NCBI RefSeq assembly: GCF_018642165.1
Contig: NZ_JAHHZM010000004.1
Span: 186,001-250,000 of the forward strand
Source of the DNA: Echinicola shivajiensis
GTDB taxonomy: Bacteria; Bacteroidota; Bacteroidia; Cytophagales; Cyclobacteriaceae
DNA: 64,000 bases
Direction of reading: 5' to 3'
Below, piece after piece: positions 53,725 through 62,008 of the stretch (its first letter is position 1; each line of letters opens with the position of its first letter). The notes under the pieces were generated by a model. It saw nothing but the letters and a program-made list of their open reading frames with translations, did not search any database and was not told where the DNA came from. Made by a program: the position numbers and the translations under genes.

Positions 53725-53796
53725 CATCGCGTTCTGGCGATGAGCAAGATGTAGGAATGTCTGACATCATTCCCATCTTGCAGTTCCTAGTGAACT
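53725..53796. repeat. Paired-hairpin palindromic element, copy 2
   Basis: CATCGC-GTTCTG-GCGATG (53725-53742), one A, then GCAAGATG, a TA bulge, GGAATG, an 8-nt loop, CATTCC and CATCTTGC (to 53781). A third hairpin, AGTTC-CTAGT-GAACT, follows (53782-53796). The organisation, the single A spacer, the GCAAGATG arm and the TA bulge repeat those of copy 1, while inner stem bases differ but still pair. Confidence 0.65.
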
Positions 53797-53984
53797 TGGG
53801 GAGCAAAATCCTTCGAGGTCGGATTATTGTTTTGATATAGGATTGTATTGGTCAATATTTTAAGCCTTGATAAATTCCCCGGAACCATTTTGAATAAAGT
53901 ATACCTTTTCTTTACTAAGCTATTCCCTTCCTGAATAGGATAGAAATTGCTGGATTTCTTCCTTGCTGATAAAGCAATGGAATT

Positions 53985-55700
53985 ATGGCAGCAAGAAAAT
54001 CCCTTATACAGTCAAAAGAGTTTTCCCAGAAAGATCTTATAAGCATTCAAGAAAGTGCCAAAGCCAGGGCCTTGCTTTGGATTGAGCGTATTCCTTTTGA
54101 GGAGGAAAATTGGCCACCTTGTTTGTTGGTGGCACTTTCCAATGGGAGCACATTGCCACGTAAACGGGCAAGGCAAAACATACTATCCACAGGCTTGTAT
54201 CCAATAGATAAAGCTGACCTTGCCTTTTGCCATATCGATGAACTTAAAGCAGGTCTGCGAAGGGGAGGGCTTTTTCATCTATTATATCTTTCCCATCAGG
54301 GGATAGCCATCCCCAATATTTCCCTTCCCTTCCAACCTGTTTCAAAATCACTTTTAGAAAGAAGATATGAGGAATCTTATCAGCAGTTTAAGGTGTCCTC
54401 CCAAAAGGCGCTGGCCTTTAGAAATGGAGCACTTCATTTTTGGAACAAAAAAGATTTTACTACTGCGGCCTTTATGTTCCATCAGGCCATTGAACTGGGC
54501 TTTCATGCATCTGAACAGTTTGCACTGGGGAAAGCCAAACAGAGCCATAAGCTGTTGGCCCATATCCTTTCAGCTGAATTTTATGCTCCTAGTCTTGCCA
54601 GTATCTTTTTGGATAATCAGCATGAATTGATTTCAGCATTGCAAATCCTTGAAAAGTCTTATCTCGGGGCCAGGTATAGGAGCAATTTTTTGGTTACAGA
54701 AGAGGAACTTAATGGCTTGTCTGAGCTTGTGGGTGATTTTTATAGAAAGCTGTTTAAACTACCTGATTACTATAAGACAGCTATGATCCATTCTATCCAA
54801 AAATCGGAAATATCCACAAACCTAAAAGTAAAGTCCATGAAACCTAGACTTGAAGATAGAATAGCCCTGATAAGAGATGGACTGAATGATCACGTGAGAA
54901 CATTTCTGGAAGAACTGGTAGTGAAATTTGATATCTCCCATGTCCTTTGCTTTGGCATACAGACCCGTGAGGGGCAAGGCTTCAGTCCTTTTATGTTTTC
55001 AAGTTCTTCGGCAGAATCAAGGTATGACCTGCTTATTATATCCAAGACTAAAGATGTTTCCGCAATACAGGAGTTTTGTTTTCAGGAAGAAATAAAGGGA
55101 ATAGGAATTTTTGCTATTGCCTATCATAAAAAAGAGGTAGGTGACTTGCTGAATAAACAGTCCCGCTTTTTTTACACCATTCTTCAAAGTGGGCATTTGT
55201 TTTATGGTTGTCCAAAAGACTTGGGGTTTAAAATGGCCCCACCGAATTATCAGGATATACGAAGAGGAATAACAAACCACTGGAGAACCCGATGCAGGAG
55301 GGCTTCCCATTATCTTGAAACTGCAGGCCGTTCAAAAAATGAGAGTCCTGAAGTTGCCCTGTTTCTTATTCATTTAGGCCTGGAACAGTTGGCTCTTGGG
55401 ATTGTCTATTGCTATATGGGCTACACTCCAAAATTTAGATCCTTATCCTTTCTGTTTGCCCTTTGCGGCAATTTTACTTCCGTCTTCGCTGAGCTATTTC
55501 AAAATGAAGAATTGCAGGGGAGAGAGCTTTTAAAGTCTCTTTGTGCAAGCTTCTCTGGTGCACGTTTTAAATCATCTTTTAAGGTCGATAAAGGGCAGGT
55601 CACCACACTACTTTCCCATATTCCCAAACTGACAGAAGAACTCAATCTCCTCCAAAAGGAAAAAATACAAGAGCTCCATTCAAAGATCGGAGAGCTATAA
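53985..55700 (+). CDS. tandem HEPN protein with nucleotidyltransferase-like central domain
   Basis: This is a 571-residue cytosolic protein. The first HEPN-like helical domain (about 125-255) contains HFWNKKDFTTAAFMFHQAIE and SYLGARYRSNFLV. The central part (about 295-415) resembles a degenerate MNT-type nucleotidyltransferase: HVLCFGIQTREG, SSSAESRYDLLIISKTKD. The second HEPN domain (about 425-550) has RRASHYLETAGRSKNESPEV, ALFLIHLGLEQLALGIVYCY and a matching SFSGARFKSSFKV. HEPN domains are often RNases; an Rx4H-like RNGALH occurs at 146-151, but the usual C-terminal Rx4-6H is not clear, so activity is uncertain. The SNF2 ATPase gene starts 70 bp downstream. It could be a toxin-like effector or an RNA-binding partner. 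Confidence 0.7.
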   Translation: MAARKSLIQSKEFSQKDLISIQESAKARALLWIERIPFEEENWPPCLLVALSNGSTLPRKRARQNILSTGLYPIDKADLAFCHIDELKAGLRRGGLFHLLYLSHQGIAIPNISLPFQPVSKSLLERRYEESYQQFKVSSQKALAFRNGALHFWNKKDFTTAAFMFHQAIELGFHASEQFALGKAKQSHKLLAHILSAEFYAPSLASIFLDNQHELISALQILEKSYLGARYRSNFLVTEEELNGLSELVGDFYRKLFKLPDYYKTAMIHSIQKSEISTNLKVKSMKPRLEDRIALIRDGLNDHVRTFLEELVVKFDISHVLCFGIQTREGQGFSPFMFSSSSAESRYDLLIISKTKDVSAIQEFCFQEEIKGIGIFAIAYHKKEVGDLLNKQSRFFYTILQSGHLFYGCPKDLGFKMAPPNYQDIRRGITNHWRTRCRRASHYLETAGRSKNESPEVALFLIHLGLEQLALGIVYCYMGYTPKFRSLSFLFALCGNFTSVFAELFQNEELQGRELLKSLCASFSGARFKSSFKVDKGQVTTLLSHIPKLTEELNLLQKEKIQELHSKIGEL

Positions 55701-55770
55701 GAAATAATTCCCAAGCGACTCACTCTACCTAAACCAGACTCAATCTTTTTTTACAACAATTTCAAATGCC

Positions 55771-58700
55771 ATGTACACCGAATTACTTGAAACCAATATC
55801 CATTTTGTTATCCCCTTTAAGAAACAAAAGCTGGAAAGCGACCTTGGGGACTTATTTAAAAAAGTAGCTACCAAGGTTAAGATCCACAAACGGGACCTTT
55901 GGATTAAATTGGAAACCTCCTTGGAAAAAGAAGGACTGGTCATCACTGCGGAAGCGCACCTTAACCATCAGGTCACGCTCGTGAGATTTGCTGTCTTTCC
56001 TGACCGCTTAATTATCATTAGGGATGACCAATCCGAAATAAAGGGAACAGATCAGCTGTCTCTTATGGAATTTTATTCTATCGAGAGAATGGAAAGAATC
56101 AACTATTTAGATGAATTTTTTCAGTATTTCAAGAGCGACTATTATTCCTTTATGGCGGATTTTCCCAGTGATTTTAGGATTTCTTATGGATCCATTAACC
56201 CTTCAAGTGATCTTGGCCATATATATCTTCCCCAAACAGGAAAACAGCTTGGAGAGGTGATAAGGGGGATGCGCACCTTCGCACAACGTGAAAAAGGCCT
56301 GGTGATCGGTTTTAGTATTCCTACATTTTACTGGCGTGAGGGTATACCTTTGTTAATACCTTTCATGGGTAGGCCTACCAAGGATAAGAGTGATATCAAA
56401 TCATTTATTTCAATCGATCCTGATACATTGGTGCTATATACCCATTTGCTTTCCGAGAGACAACTGGCACTTTTTGAAATTGCCAACCAATTGAGAAAGT
56501 TGGGTGAAGAGAGTCGAAGTAGCGTAAAGGGAGAGTTTAAGCTTCCAAGTTGTGATGATGAGCCCATGATGTTGAAACTTTGGAAAAGGGCTTTCCCTCT
56601 TTTAAAGGAAGAGCCCTATTTGTACCTCTTCAGTATAACCAAACTTCCTAAGTCGAACGTAAAGCCCATTAGAAATTCCATGCACAAAGTCCGTTTTGAT
56701 GACAGTCCGGCCCGGGTAGCCTTCCTTTTGGAGGAAAAGGAGGACCGTTGGGAATTGAGCCCAAAGGGTTTTGAAAACAGAAAGATTGTAGATGGTAAGT
56801 TGTCATTCCCCCGTTTTTGTCCGCTTTTTAATATGGACTGTTCCGATTCACCCAAAGTAATTCAGGCAATGGGTTCATTGAGGGACATAAAGGTGCTATC
56901 ACTGTTTTACCGAGAACGTAAAATGACGGTTTATAAACATCCCAAGTCCCAAGACTCCTTCCTGAACCAATTTCTTCCAATCCTGTGTACTTATTTCCCT
57001 TTAAAAGTAAAATTCCCAATACAGTTGGACTTGGAAGTCCGCAAAGAGCCTTTGACAGTAGAAAATAAATGGATAAGGGTATCGAAGTACTTCAGCAAAA
57101 TCATGTTTATACCCTACCTGAAATATGCGGAAATAGAAGAGCCGGTGAATGTACTATTTGAGGGGACATTATGGGCAGAATTTGAAGGTGGGAATAGGCT
57201 ACTAAAGATAAGGGATCTTAGAGCAGAAAGTGATCTTAGGGAATTGCTGTTTGGTCTGCATCGATCCTTAAGGGGGCATTTTCAAAATGAGGGTCCCGAG
57301 CTTGATCTGTCGGAGTTTATGGGTGACTATTGGTTTTTGGAAGCATTTTCCAAATTGAGGGAAGCCGGGGTAGAGATAAAAGGGCTAGAAAAAATGGAAG
57401 GGTTTGATTATCATCCTTATAATCCAGATATACAGATGGACATTCAGGCAGAAAAAGGCTGGTTTGACATTGGGCTGCAGGTCCGGTTTGGTGATAAGTT
57501 CTTGGATATGGAACAACTTAGAAAGGCGGTGATTAAACAGGAAGGGGAGATAAAATTAAAGGACGGAAAGAAAGGAGTAATACCATCCGCTTGGAGGGAC
57601 AAATTGAACGGGCTGCTATCGATGGGGCAGGAAAAAGACGGGAAACTTAGCCTTTCGAAAGTTCATTTCCCCATGGTGGAAAGGCTTTATGGAAAGAAAG
57701 CTCCCAGGGATATTACCGAATGGATCAAGACGAAAAGGAAGCGATTGGAAAAGCCAGCTACGAAGGGCAGCGTAAAACTGCCCAAGGTTCAAGCAAGCTT
57801 AAGGCCTTACCAAAAATCAGGTTTTTACTGGATGAAAGCCTTACAGGAGGAAGAGTGGGGAGGTGTTTTGGCCGATGATATGGGCTTAGGCAAGACTTTG
57901 CAGGTTTTGACATTGCTGCTTCATACCAAAGAAATAGGTGGAAAAATGCCCAACCTAATAGTAGCTACAAAAACCTTACTCTATAATTGGGAGGAGCAGG
58001 CTGGTAAATTCACCCCTGGTCTGAGCATTTGCAAGTACTATGGGGCATCTAGGCAAAAGTTGCAGAAAGGGCTAAGAGAGTATGATCTGGTGATCACCAC
58101 CTATGATACGGTAAAGTCCGATATCCGCTTTTTTGGCAATATGGAATTTCAGTATCTGATCACCGATGAAGCCCAGGCCATCAAGAATACAGGCACTGAT
58201 AGGTATAAAGCCATGAGTCTGCTTAATGCCCAATACCGCTTGGCACTTTCGGGTACTCCTATTGAAAACAGTGTAATGGATTTATATGCCTTGATGAATT
58301 TTGTCAATCCCGGTTTTTTTGGGACCGAAGCTAATTTCAAAAAGATATTTTTGGAGCGGGGAAGTGGTGATAAATCGCCAAGAATGGAAGCCCTTCAAAC
58401 AGCCATTAAGCCCTTTATCCTAAGAAGGACAAAAGAAAAAGTGGCCAAGGACCTTCCGGAAAAAACAGAAATGGTGCTGTACTGTGAAATGGAGCGAGAG
58501 CAGCGTAAGGCCTATGAAAAATTGCGGGATTATTATAAGGTTGAACTGGAAAATAAAATCTCTAAAGATGGGGTGAATAATTCCAAGTTGAAGGTGTTGG
58601 AAGGTTTGATGCGATTGAGACAGGTTTGTGACCATCCAGTTTTGGTTCCTGATCATTACGATTATGAGGGCAATTCGGCAAAGATGGAGGCTTTGATGGA

Positions 58701-59184
58701 GCAAGTAATCGAAAAGACTGAAAGCCATAAATTGTTAGTGTTTTCCCAATTTACAAGTATGCTTAAGCTTATCAGAAAATCATTGGAAAAAGAAGGTGTC
58801 CAATATTCATATTTAGATGGACAAACCTCCGAAGCTTCCAGAAAGAATGCTGTTCAACAGTTTCAAGAAAATGAGTCGGTTCGCGTGTTTTTGTTGAGTT
58901 TAAAAGCGGGAGGTTCCGGGCTGAACCTTACCGCTGGGGATTATGTGTTTTTGGTCGATCCTTGGTGGAACCCTGCTGTGGAATCGCAGGCCATAGACCG
59001 CTGTTATCGGATTGGCCAGAACAAAAAGGTGATGGCTTACCGTATGATCTGCAAGGATACTGTTGAGGAGAAGATCCTGCAGATGCAGCATGAGAAGAAA
59101 GCACTGGCTTCTGGATTGATTAAAACTGAGGAAGTCTTGTTTAAGTCTCTGGATACTAAGGGACTGCTGGAATTGTTTGGTTAG
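55771..59184 (+). CDS. SNF2-family DNA translocase/helicase-like ATPase
   Basis: This 1137-residue protein has a C-terminal Swi2/Snf2 motor. Motif I is GVLADDMGLGKTLQ (about 697-710), motif Ia IVATKTLLYNWEEQ, motif II DEAQAIKN (about 799-806, DEAQ box) and motif III LALSGTPIENS. The second RecA lobe has VFSQFTSMLKLI, FLLSLKAGGSGLNLTAGDYV and DPWWNPAVESQAIDRCYRIG with the arginine-finger region. The first 670 residues are unlike any domain I can name; no SWIM zinc-finger cysteine pattern is visible, although related bacterial proteins often have one. Such motors translocate on double-stranded DNA and remodel bound protein. It probably forms an operon with the HEPN gene, and a terminator follows. 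Confidence 0.88.
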   Translation: MYTELLETNIHFVIPFKKQKLESDLGDLFKKVATKVKIHKRDLWIKLETSLEKEGLVITAEAHLNHQVTLVRFAVFPDRLIIIRDDQSEIKGTDQLSLMEFYSIERMERINYLDEFFQYFKSDYYSFMADFPSDFRISYGSINPSSDLGHIYLPQTGKQLGEVIRGMRTFAQREKGLVIGFSIPTFYWREGIPLLIPFMGRPTKDKSDIKSFISIDPDTLVLYTHLLSERQLALFEIANQLRKLGEESRSSVKGEFKLPSCDDEPMMLKLWKRAFPLLKEEPYLYLFSITKLPKSNVKPIRNSMHKVRFDDSPARVAFLLEEKEDRWELSPKGFENRKIVDGKLSFPRFCPLFNMDCSDSPKVIQAMGSLRDIKVLSLFYRERKMTVYKHPKSQDSFLNQFLPILCTYFPLKVKFPIQLDLEVRKEPLTVENKWIRVSKYFSKIMFIPYLKYAEIEEPVNVLFEGTLWAEFEGGNRLLKIRDLRAESDLRELLFGLHRSLRGHFQNEGPELDLSEFMGDYWFLEAFSKLREAGVEIKGLEKMEGFDYHPYNPDIQMDIQAEKGWFDIGLQVRFGDKFLDMEQLRKAVIKQEGEIKLKDGKKGVIPSAWRDKLNGLLSMGQEKDGKLSLSKVHFPMVERLYGKKAPRDITEWIKTKRKRLEKPATKGSVKLPKVQASLRPYQKSGFYWMKALQEEEWGGVLADDMGLGKTLQVLTLLLHTKEIGGKMPNLIVATKTLLYNWEEQAGKFTPGLSICKYYGASRQKLQKGLREYDLVITTYDTVKSDIRFFGNMEFQYLITDEAQAIKNTGTDRYKAMSLLNAQYRLALSGTPIENSVMDLYALMNFVNPGFFGTEANFKKIFLERGSGDKSPRMEALQTAIKPFILRRTKEKVAKDLPEKTEMVLYCEMEREQRKAYEKLRDYYKVELENKISKDGVNNSKLKVLEGLMRLRQVCDHPVLVPDHYDYEGNSAKMEALMEQVIEKTESHKLLVFSQFTSMLKLIRKSLEKEGVQYSYLDGQTSEASRKNAVQQFQENESVRVFLLSLKAGGSGLNLTAGDYVFLVDPWWNPAVESQAIDRCYRIGQNKKVMAYRMICKDTVEEKILQMQHEKKALASGLIKTEEVLFKSLDTKGLLELFG

Positions 59185-59203
59185 AAAATTATCATTCTTA
59201 TAA

Positions 59204-59246
59204 TTTAAGGCTGGGCAAGTGATTTTACTTGTCCAGCTTAAAGTTT
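59204..59246 (+). terminator. Terminator of the HEPN/SNF2 module
   Basis: TTTAAGGCTGGGCAAGT pairs with ACTTGTCCAGCTTAAA around GATTTT, with one unpaired base and one wobble, followed by GTTTCC. It lies 20 bp after the SNF2 stop codon. Confidence 0.75.
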
Positions 59247-59248
59247 CC

Positions 59249-59385
59249 TCCGAACTCATTTTTCTTTATCTCCGAACCGGAATAATTCAGAGAACTGGCA
59301 AAAAACATCTATAAAGCATAATAAAGCCGCTTTTCTCCAAACATCAATCCAATTTCTTCCGAACTAGAAATGGTTTCTTCCGAAC
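59249..59385. repeat. Four phased TCCGAAC direct repeats
   Basis: TCCGAAC occurs at 59249, 59271, 59358 and 59379, usually in the context TTTCtTCCGAACt. The two pairs have 22- and 21-bp spacing, about two helical turns, and the pairs are about 87 bp apart. Non-coding. It may be a protein-binding array or a mobile-element trace. Confidence 0.5.
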
Positions 59386-59690
59386 TTCTGCTGTAGGTAA
59401 AAATTCCGGATGAATAGGTATGGTGTTATAAAGGAAACTACGGCCTTCATCAGTATAGTATTGAGCTGAAGGGGGGACCGTTGGGATGGGAAAGGTGCAG
59501 GATTATTAAAATTTGCAAGGATTAAACAGGTATATGATCACTTATTGATTAGCCCTTGGATGGCTTGCTCGATCTTAATCCTGCGCGTATCTGATTTTTA
59601 AATGATGGGGGAAAATTGAGATTCCAATCCAATTATTAACTCATTGTAAATTGAATATTTCCAAGAAATAATTTACCTGTAGGCAACGTA

Positions 59691-59778
59691 TCCCCAAGAC
59701 ATCCCCAAGGATTCTACAAGGAAGGTGCTATAGAGCCACTGGTGAGGAGGGGCTAAGAGGAGGTATTCATAGAATACC
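59691..59778. repeat. Second 11-bp repeat tract and palindrome (right of HEPN/SNF2 module)
   Basis: TCCCCAAGACA, TCCCCAAGGAT and TCTACAAGGAA are three consecutive 11-mers, preceded by GTA as in the left tract (GTATCCCCA in both). A perfect hairpin GGTATTC-ATA-GAATACC follows (59762-59778), similar to GTATTCC-GGTCA-GGAATAC at 53154-53172. The repeats are weaker than on the left. Confidence 0.45.
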
Positions 59779-59870
59779 GAGGAGAGGCATTGGAAATTTG
59801 ATTGATATAGATGATGAACTACGATATGGGATGCCAGTTAGTGCTACTGAATGATCTTGTGAAACAGAAA

Positions 59871-60260
59871 TCAGGCGACAACCTTATCTCCTCCATTTAG
59901 TTCATAGGGCTGAATGAGGACCTCAACAGGAAGTCCCAAAAAATCAGATAGTTTTCTGATCATATCAATGGTCAAGGGTCTTTTACGGTTGAGGACAAGG
60001 CTAACGGTAGATTTACTTCCAATGCTGGCTATCAAATCTTTGTCTTTTAGTCCCTTTCTTTCCATTACCTCTTTTATGGCCTCAATAGGATCCGGCAGGT
60101 CAATGGGGTAATGTTCCCTTTCATATTTCTCTATCAAGGTAACCAGTAATTCCGCCTCCATTCCTTCAGGGCTGTCCGGATCTGCATCAAACAACCTGGA
60201 TAAACGGCTTAATGCATCCTTATATTCTTTTTCTTTTGTAATCACCTTATTCCATTTCAT
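59871..60260 (-). CDS. higA: HigA-type antitoxin with XRE helix-turn-helix
   Basis: This 129-residue protein has a C-terminal Cro/C1-type helix-turn-helix: IEAIKEVMERKGLKDKDLIA, GSKSTVSLVLNRKRPLTIDM, IRKLSDFLGLPVEVLIQPYE. The N-terminal half (about 1-60) is a helical, charged toxin-binding region ending EHYPIDLPDP, the layout of HigA antitoxins. It neutralises the upstream HigB-like toxin and probably represses the pair's promoter. The genes are 18 bp apart in toxin-antitoxin order, the reverse of most TA systems but normal for higBA. Confidence 0.85.
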   Translation of the reverse strand: MKWNKVITKEKEYKDALSRLSRLFDADPDSPEGMEAELLVTLIEKYEREHYPIDLPDPIEAIKEVMERKGLKDKDLIASIGSKSTVSLVLNRKRPLTIDMIRKLSDFLGLPVEVLIQPYELNGGDKVVA

Positions 60261-60278
60261 AATCCCCCCTTTTTATAA

Positions 60279-60584
60279 TTAATACTGCTCTATTGTAGTA
60301 GCATCTACTTTATCATATTCCGCATGGGTGCCAATAAACTTTATAAATACCCATTGACGCAAGTAGCTGATTTGTGCAATTAGACGGTATTTATTTCCAG
60401 CGATATTGAATACCACCCTATTGTTTTTTACGGGATCCGCGTCAGGAAAATCCTGCACAATATCTGATGGTTTTTCCCAAGACGCATGTTTTGTAATTGC
60501 CATCCAGTTTTGTAAGCTTACTTTTGAGTCTGGATGTTTTTGATAGAATTCTACAATGTTTTTAACAGCTATTATATTCTTCAA
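60279..60584 (-). CDS. higB: HigB-type toxin (mRNA interferase)
   Basis: This 101-residue RelE-superfamily protein is expected to cleave mRNA on translating ribosomes when the antitoxin is lost. Family blocks are VEFYQKHPDSKVSLQNWMAI, KNNRVVFNIAGNKYRLIAQI and the C-terminal VFIKFIGTHAEYDKVDATTI. The GTHAEYDK motif is typical of the HigB branch found in Bacteroidetes and Proteobacteria. The downstream HigA-type gene and shared strand support a functional pair. No disabling mutation is visible. Confidence 0.88.
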   Translation of the reverse strand: MKNIIAVKNIVEFYQKHPDSKVSLQNWMAITKHASWEKPSDIVQDFPDADPVKNNRVVFNIAGNKYRLIAQISYLRQWVFIKFIGTHAEYDKVDATTIEQY

Positions 60585-60695
60585 TGGCTATTGTTTAAAC
60601 AGTTGAAAGTAAAAATAAGTTTTCAATTTGCAAACTTATTATAAGGATTTAATTAAAAATGGAAATAAGGAATCTTAAAAGAATCAGTGCTTATA

Positions 60696-61109
60696 TCACT
60701 TCTTCCCCTTCAATAACTCGTTTTTCTCCTTTTCGCTGGCCAAAAGCCGCTCATATAACCGCTTATTTTCTTCATAAACCTCGATTAGTTTATCAATTGG
60801 ATTGAAGTTTAGTGTACAATTGTTGTTTATTGAGCCTGCATTATCATGAAGTGTACTGGCAATAATATTTATAGCTGCTTCTTCACTGAAATTTTTGAGT
60901 GCCTCTTCAGGAACTTTGAGCACCGCTGCTACTTGCTTAAGCAGGTCATCTTCTATGGTTTCTTTTTGCTCAAGTAGGGATACTTTCTTTTGTGACCAGT
61001 CATCGCCCAGTTCATGGGCGAGGGCCTCCTGTTTGATGCCCATCATTTCCCTAAAGCGCTTCACATTCCTTCCGTGGTGGATTTTTTCCGGCATAGTAGT
61101 GTCGTTCAT
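60696..61109 (-). CDS. XRE-family transcriptional regulator
   Basis: This 137-residue protein from ATG 61109 (MNDTTMPEKIHHGRNVKRFR) has an N-terminal Cro/C1 helix-turn-helix (about 10-70): NVKRFREMMGIKQEALAHEL, SQKKVSLLEQKETIEDDLLK. It ends in a coiled-coil-like tail rich in E, K and L (LIEVYEENKRLYERLLASEK). A longer frame to 61160 adds an unlikely hydrophobic-aromatic leader; ATG 61094 is a second alternative. This helix-turn-helix plus coiled-coil design is common in Bacteroidetes accessory regions. It lies 111 bp upstream of higB on the same strand and could affect it, but no direct link is visible. Confidence 0.8.
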   Translation of the reverse strand: MNDTTMPEKIHHGRNVKRFREMMGIKQEALAHELGDDWSQKKVSLLEQKETIEDDLLKQVAAVLKVPEEALKNFSEEAAINIIASTLHDNAGSINNNCTLNFNPIDKLIEVYEENKRLYERLLASEKEKNELLKGKK

Positions 61110-61303
61110 GGCGTAAAAGTAAGGTTTAGTCCTAGAATAATTAAACTCTAAGTTATTCAAAAAATGGGATAAATCAGTGGATTGAGGAGAATTTGATAGC
61201 GTGATTGGGATTTAAATTGATGAAGAACTTGGTTAGAAATTCAACTTAATATTTAACTAGAAGTTAGCGCCTTGGGGAATCGTTTAGGTAATGTGTGAGG
61301 ATA

Positions 61304-62008
61304 TTAAAATTCGCAGAAAACGGGCATGTGATCACTTATACCTAGCCATTGGTTAGCTTGCCCGATCTCCATTTTTTTTAGAAGTTCAGAATACTCCTGT
61401 GGACCAAAAATATAATCAATGTGATAGGGGCTTTTCAGGTTTTTACGAAAGTATAAGGTCGGAGTAGTTTCTTTGCCCTGTTGTTCTCCTGTGAATTTGT
61501 GATAATAACTTTCAATTCCAACTACTTTTAATTCGTTCACGACGTCTGAATGGTTCCACCACCTGTCCCATTCATCCCAAATGGCATTGCTATTAAAATC
61601 TCCGCAGATGATGGTTGTATTTAGTTTCTCTTTATTGATTTGTAGGTATTTCCAAATCTGGCCAATATATCCAAAATTGGGGGAGTTGTTTCTGTGTGCC
61701 CAAACGGAAAGCAGGTCAAATTCTTGGTTGACCTTACAGGGTAAAAAGTGTTTCACATCATGGTCCAGATATTGGTTAGGCCAGTTTAGTTGCTGTAGTT
61801 CTATCTCAGGTTTGGCGAAAATGGCCAGTCCTTTGTTTTTGTTGTCACCTGTCCAAAGGAAATTCTCAGCCCATTCTTGATAACTTTTGTCTTTAGTTTC
61901 AGCTGGATTTTCACATTCTTGGATGATATATAGGTCAGCATCATAGTTCAGGATTTTTTCAAATTTCCTTCTAAAAGCCCCATTACAGTTCCATGTTACG
62001 ATCTTCAA
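61304..62008 (-). CDS. endonuclease/exonuclease/phosphatase family protein
   Basis: This is a 234-residue EEP-superfamily hydrolase, using divalent metal to cut phosphodiester or phosphate bonds. The catalytic framework is complete: N7 in TWNCNGAFRRKF, E31 in YIIQECENP, the GDFNSNAIWDEW block, HIDYIF near 210 and the final SDHMPVF with the catalytic histidine. It lacks a signal peptide, so it is probably cytosolic. Similar short EEP enzymes are often found in genomic islands; the substrate (DNA, RNA or small molecule) cannot be decided. Transcribed alone. Confidence 0.85.
   Translation of the reverse strand: MKIVTWNCNGAFRRKFEKILNYDADLYIIQECENPAETKDKSYQEWAENFLWTGDNKNKGLAIFAKPEIELQQLNWPNQYLDHDVKHFLPCKVNQEFDLLSVWAHRNNSPNFGYIGQIWKYLQINKEKLNTTIICGDFNSNAIWDEWDRWWNHSDVVNELKVVGIESYYHKFTGEQQGKETTPTLYFRKNLKSPYHIDYIFGPQEYSELLKKMEIGQANQWLGISDHMPVFCEF

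Larger units (their letters stand above)
52736..53984. other. Gene-free region rich in structured repeats
   Basis: About 1.25 kb lacks any convincing coding frame but holds several palindromes: hairpin pairs at 52901-52950 and 53725-53781, a branched element at 53133-53256, an 11-bp repeat tract at 53400-53465 and two more hairpins at 53625-53672. It separates the metal operon from the HEPN/SNF2 module and presumably contains both promoters. Confidence 0.6.
59185..59870. other. Gene-free region with repeats after the SNF2 gene
   Basis: After the terminator at 59204-59246 there are four TCCGAAC repeats (59249-59385), then AT-rich DNA, the second 11-bp repeat tract (59691-59723) and a GGTATTC-ATA-GAATACC hairpin (59762-59778). 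I see no coding frame. Confidence 0.55.

Noticed and set aside
59691-59767. CRISPR array in the 11-bp repeat tract
   Set aside because: Repeats of 11 bp without spacers and no cas genes nearby do not fit CRISPR.
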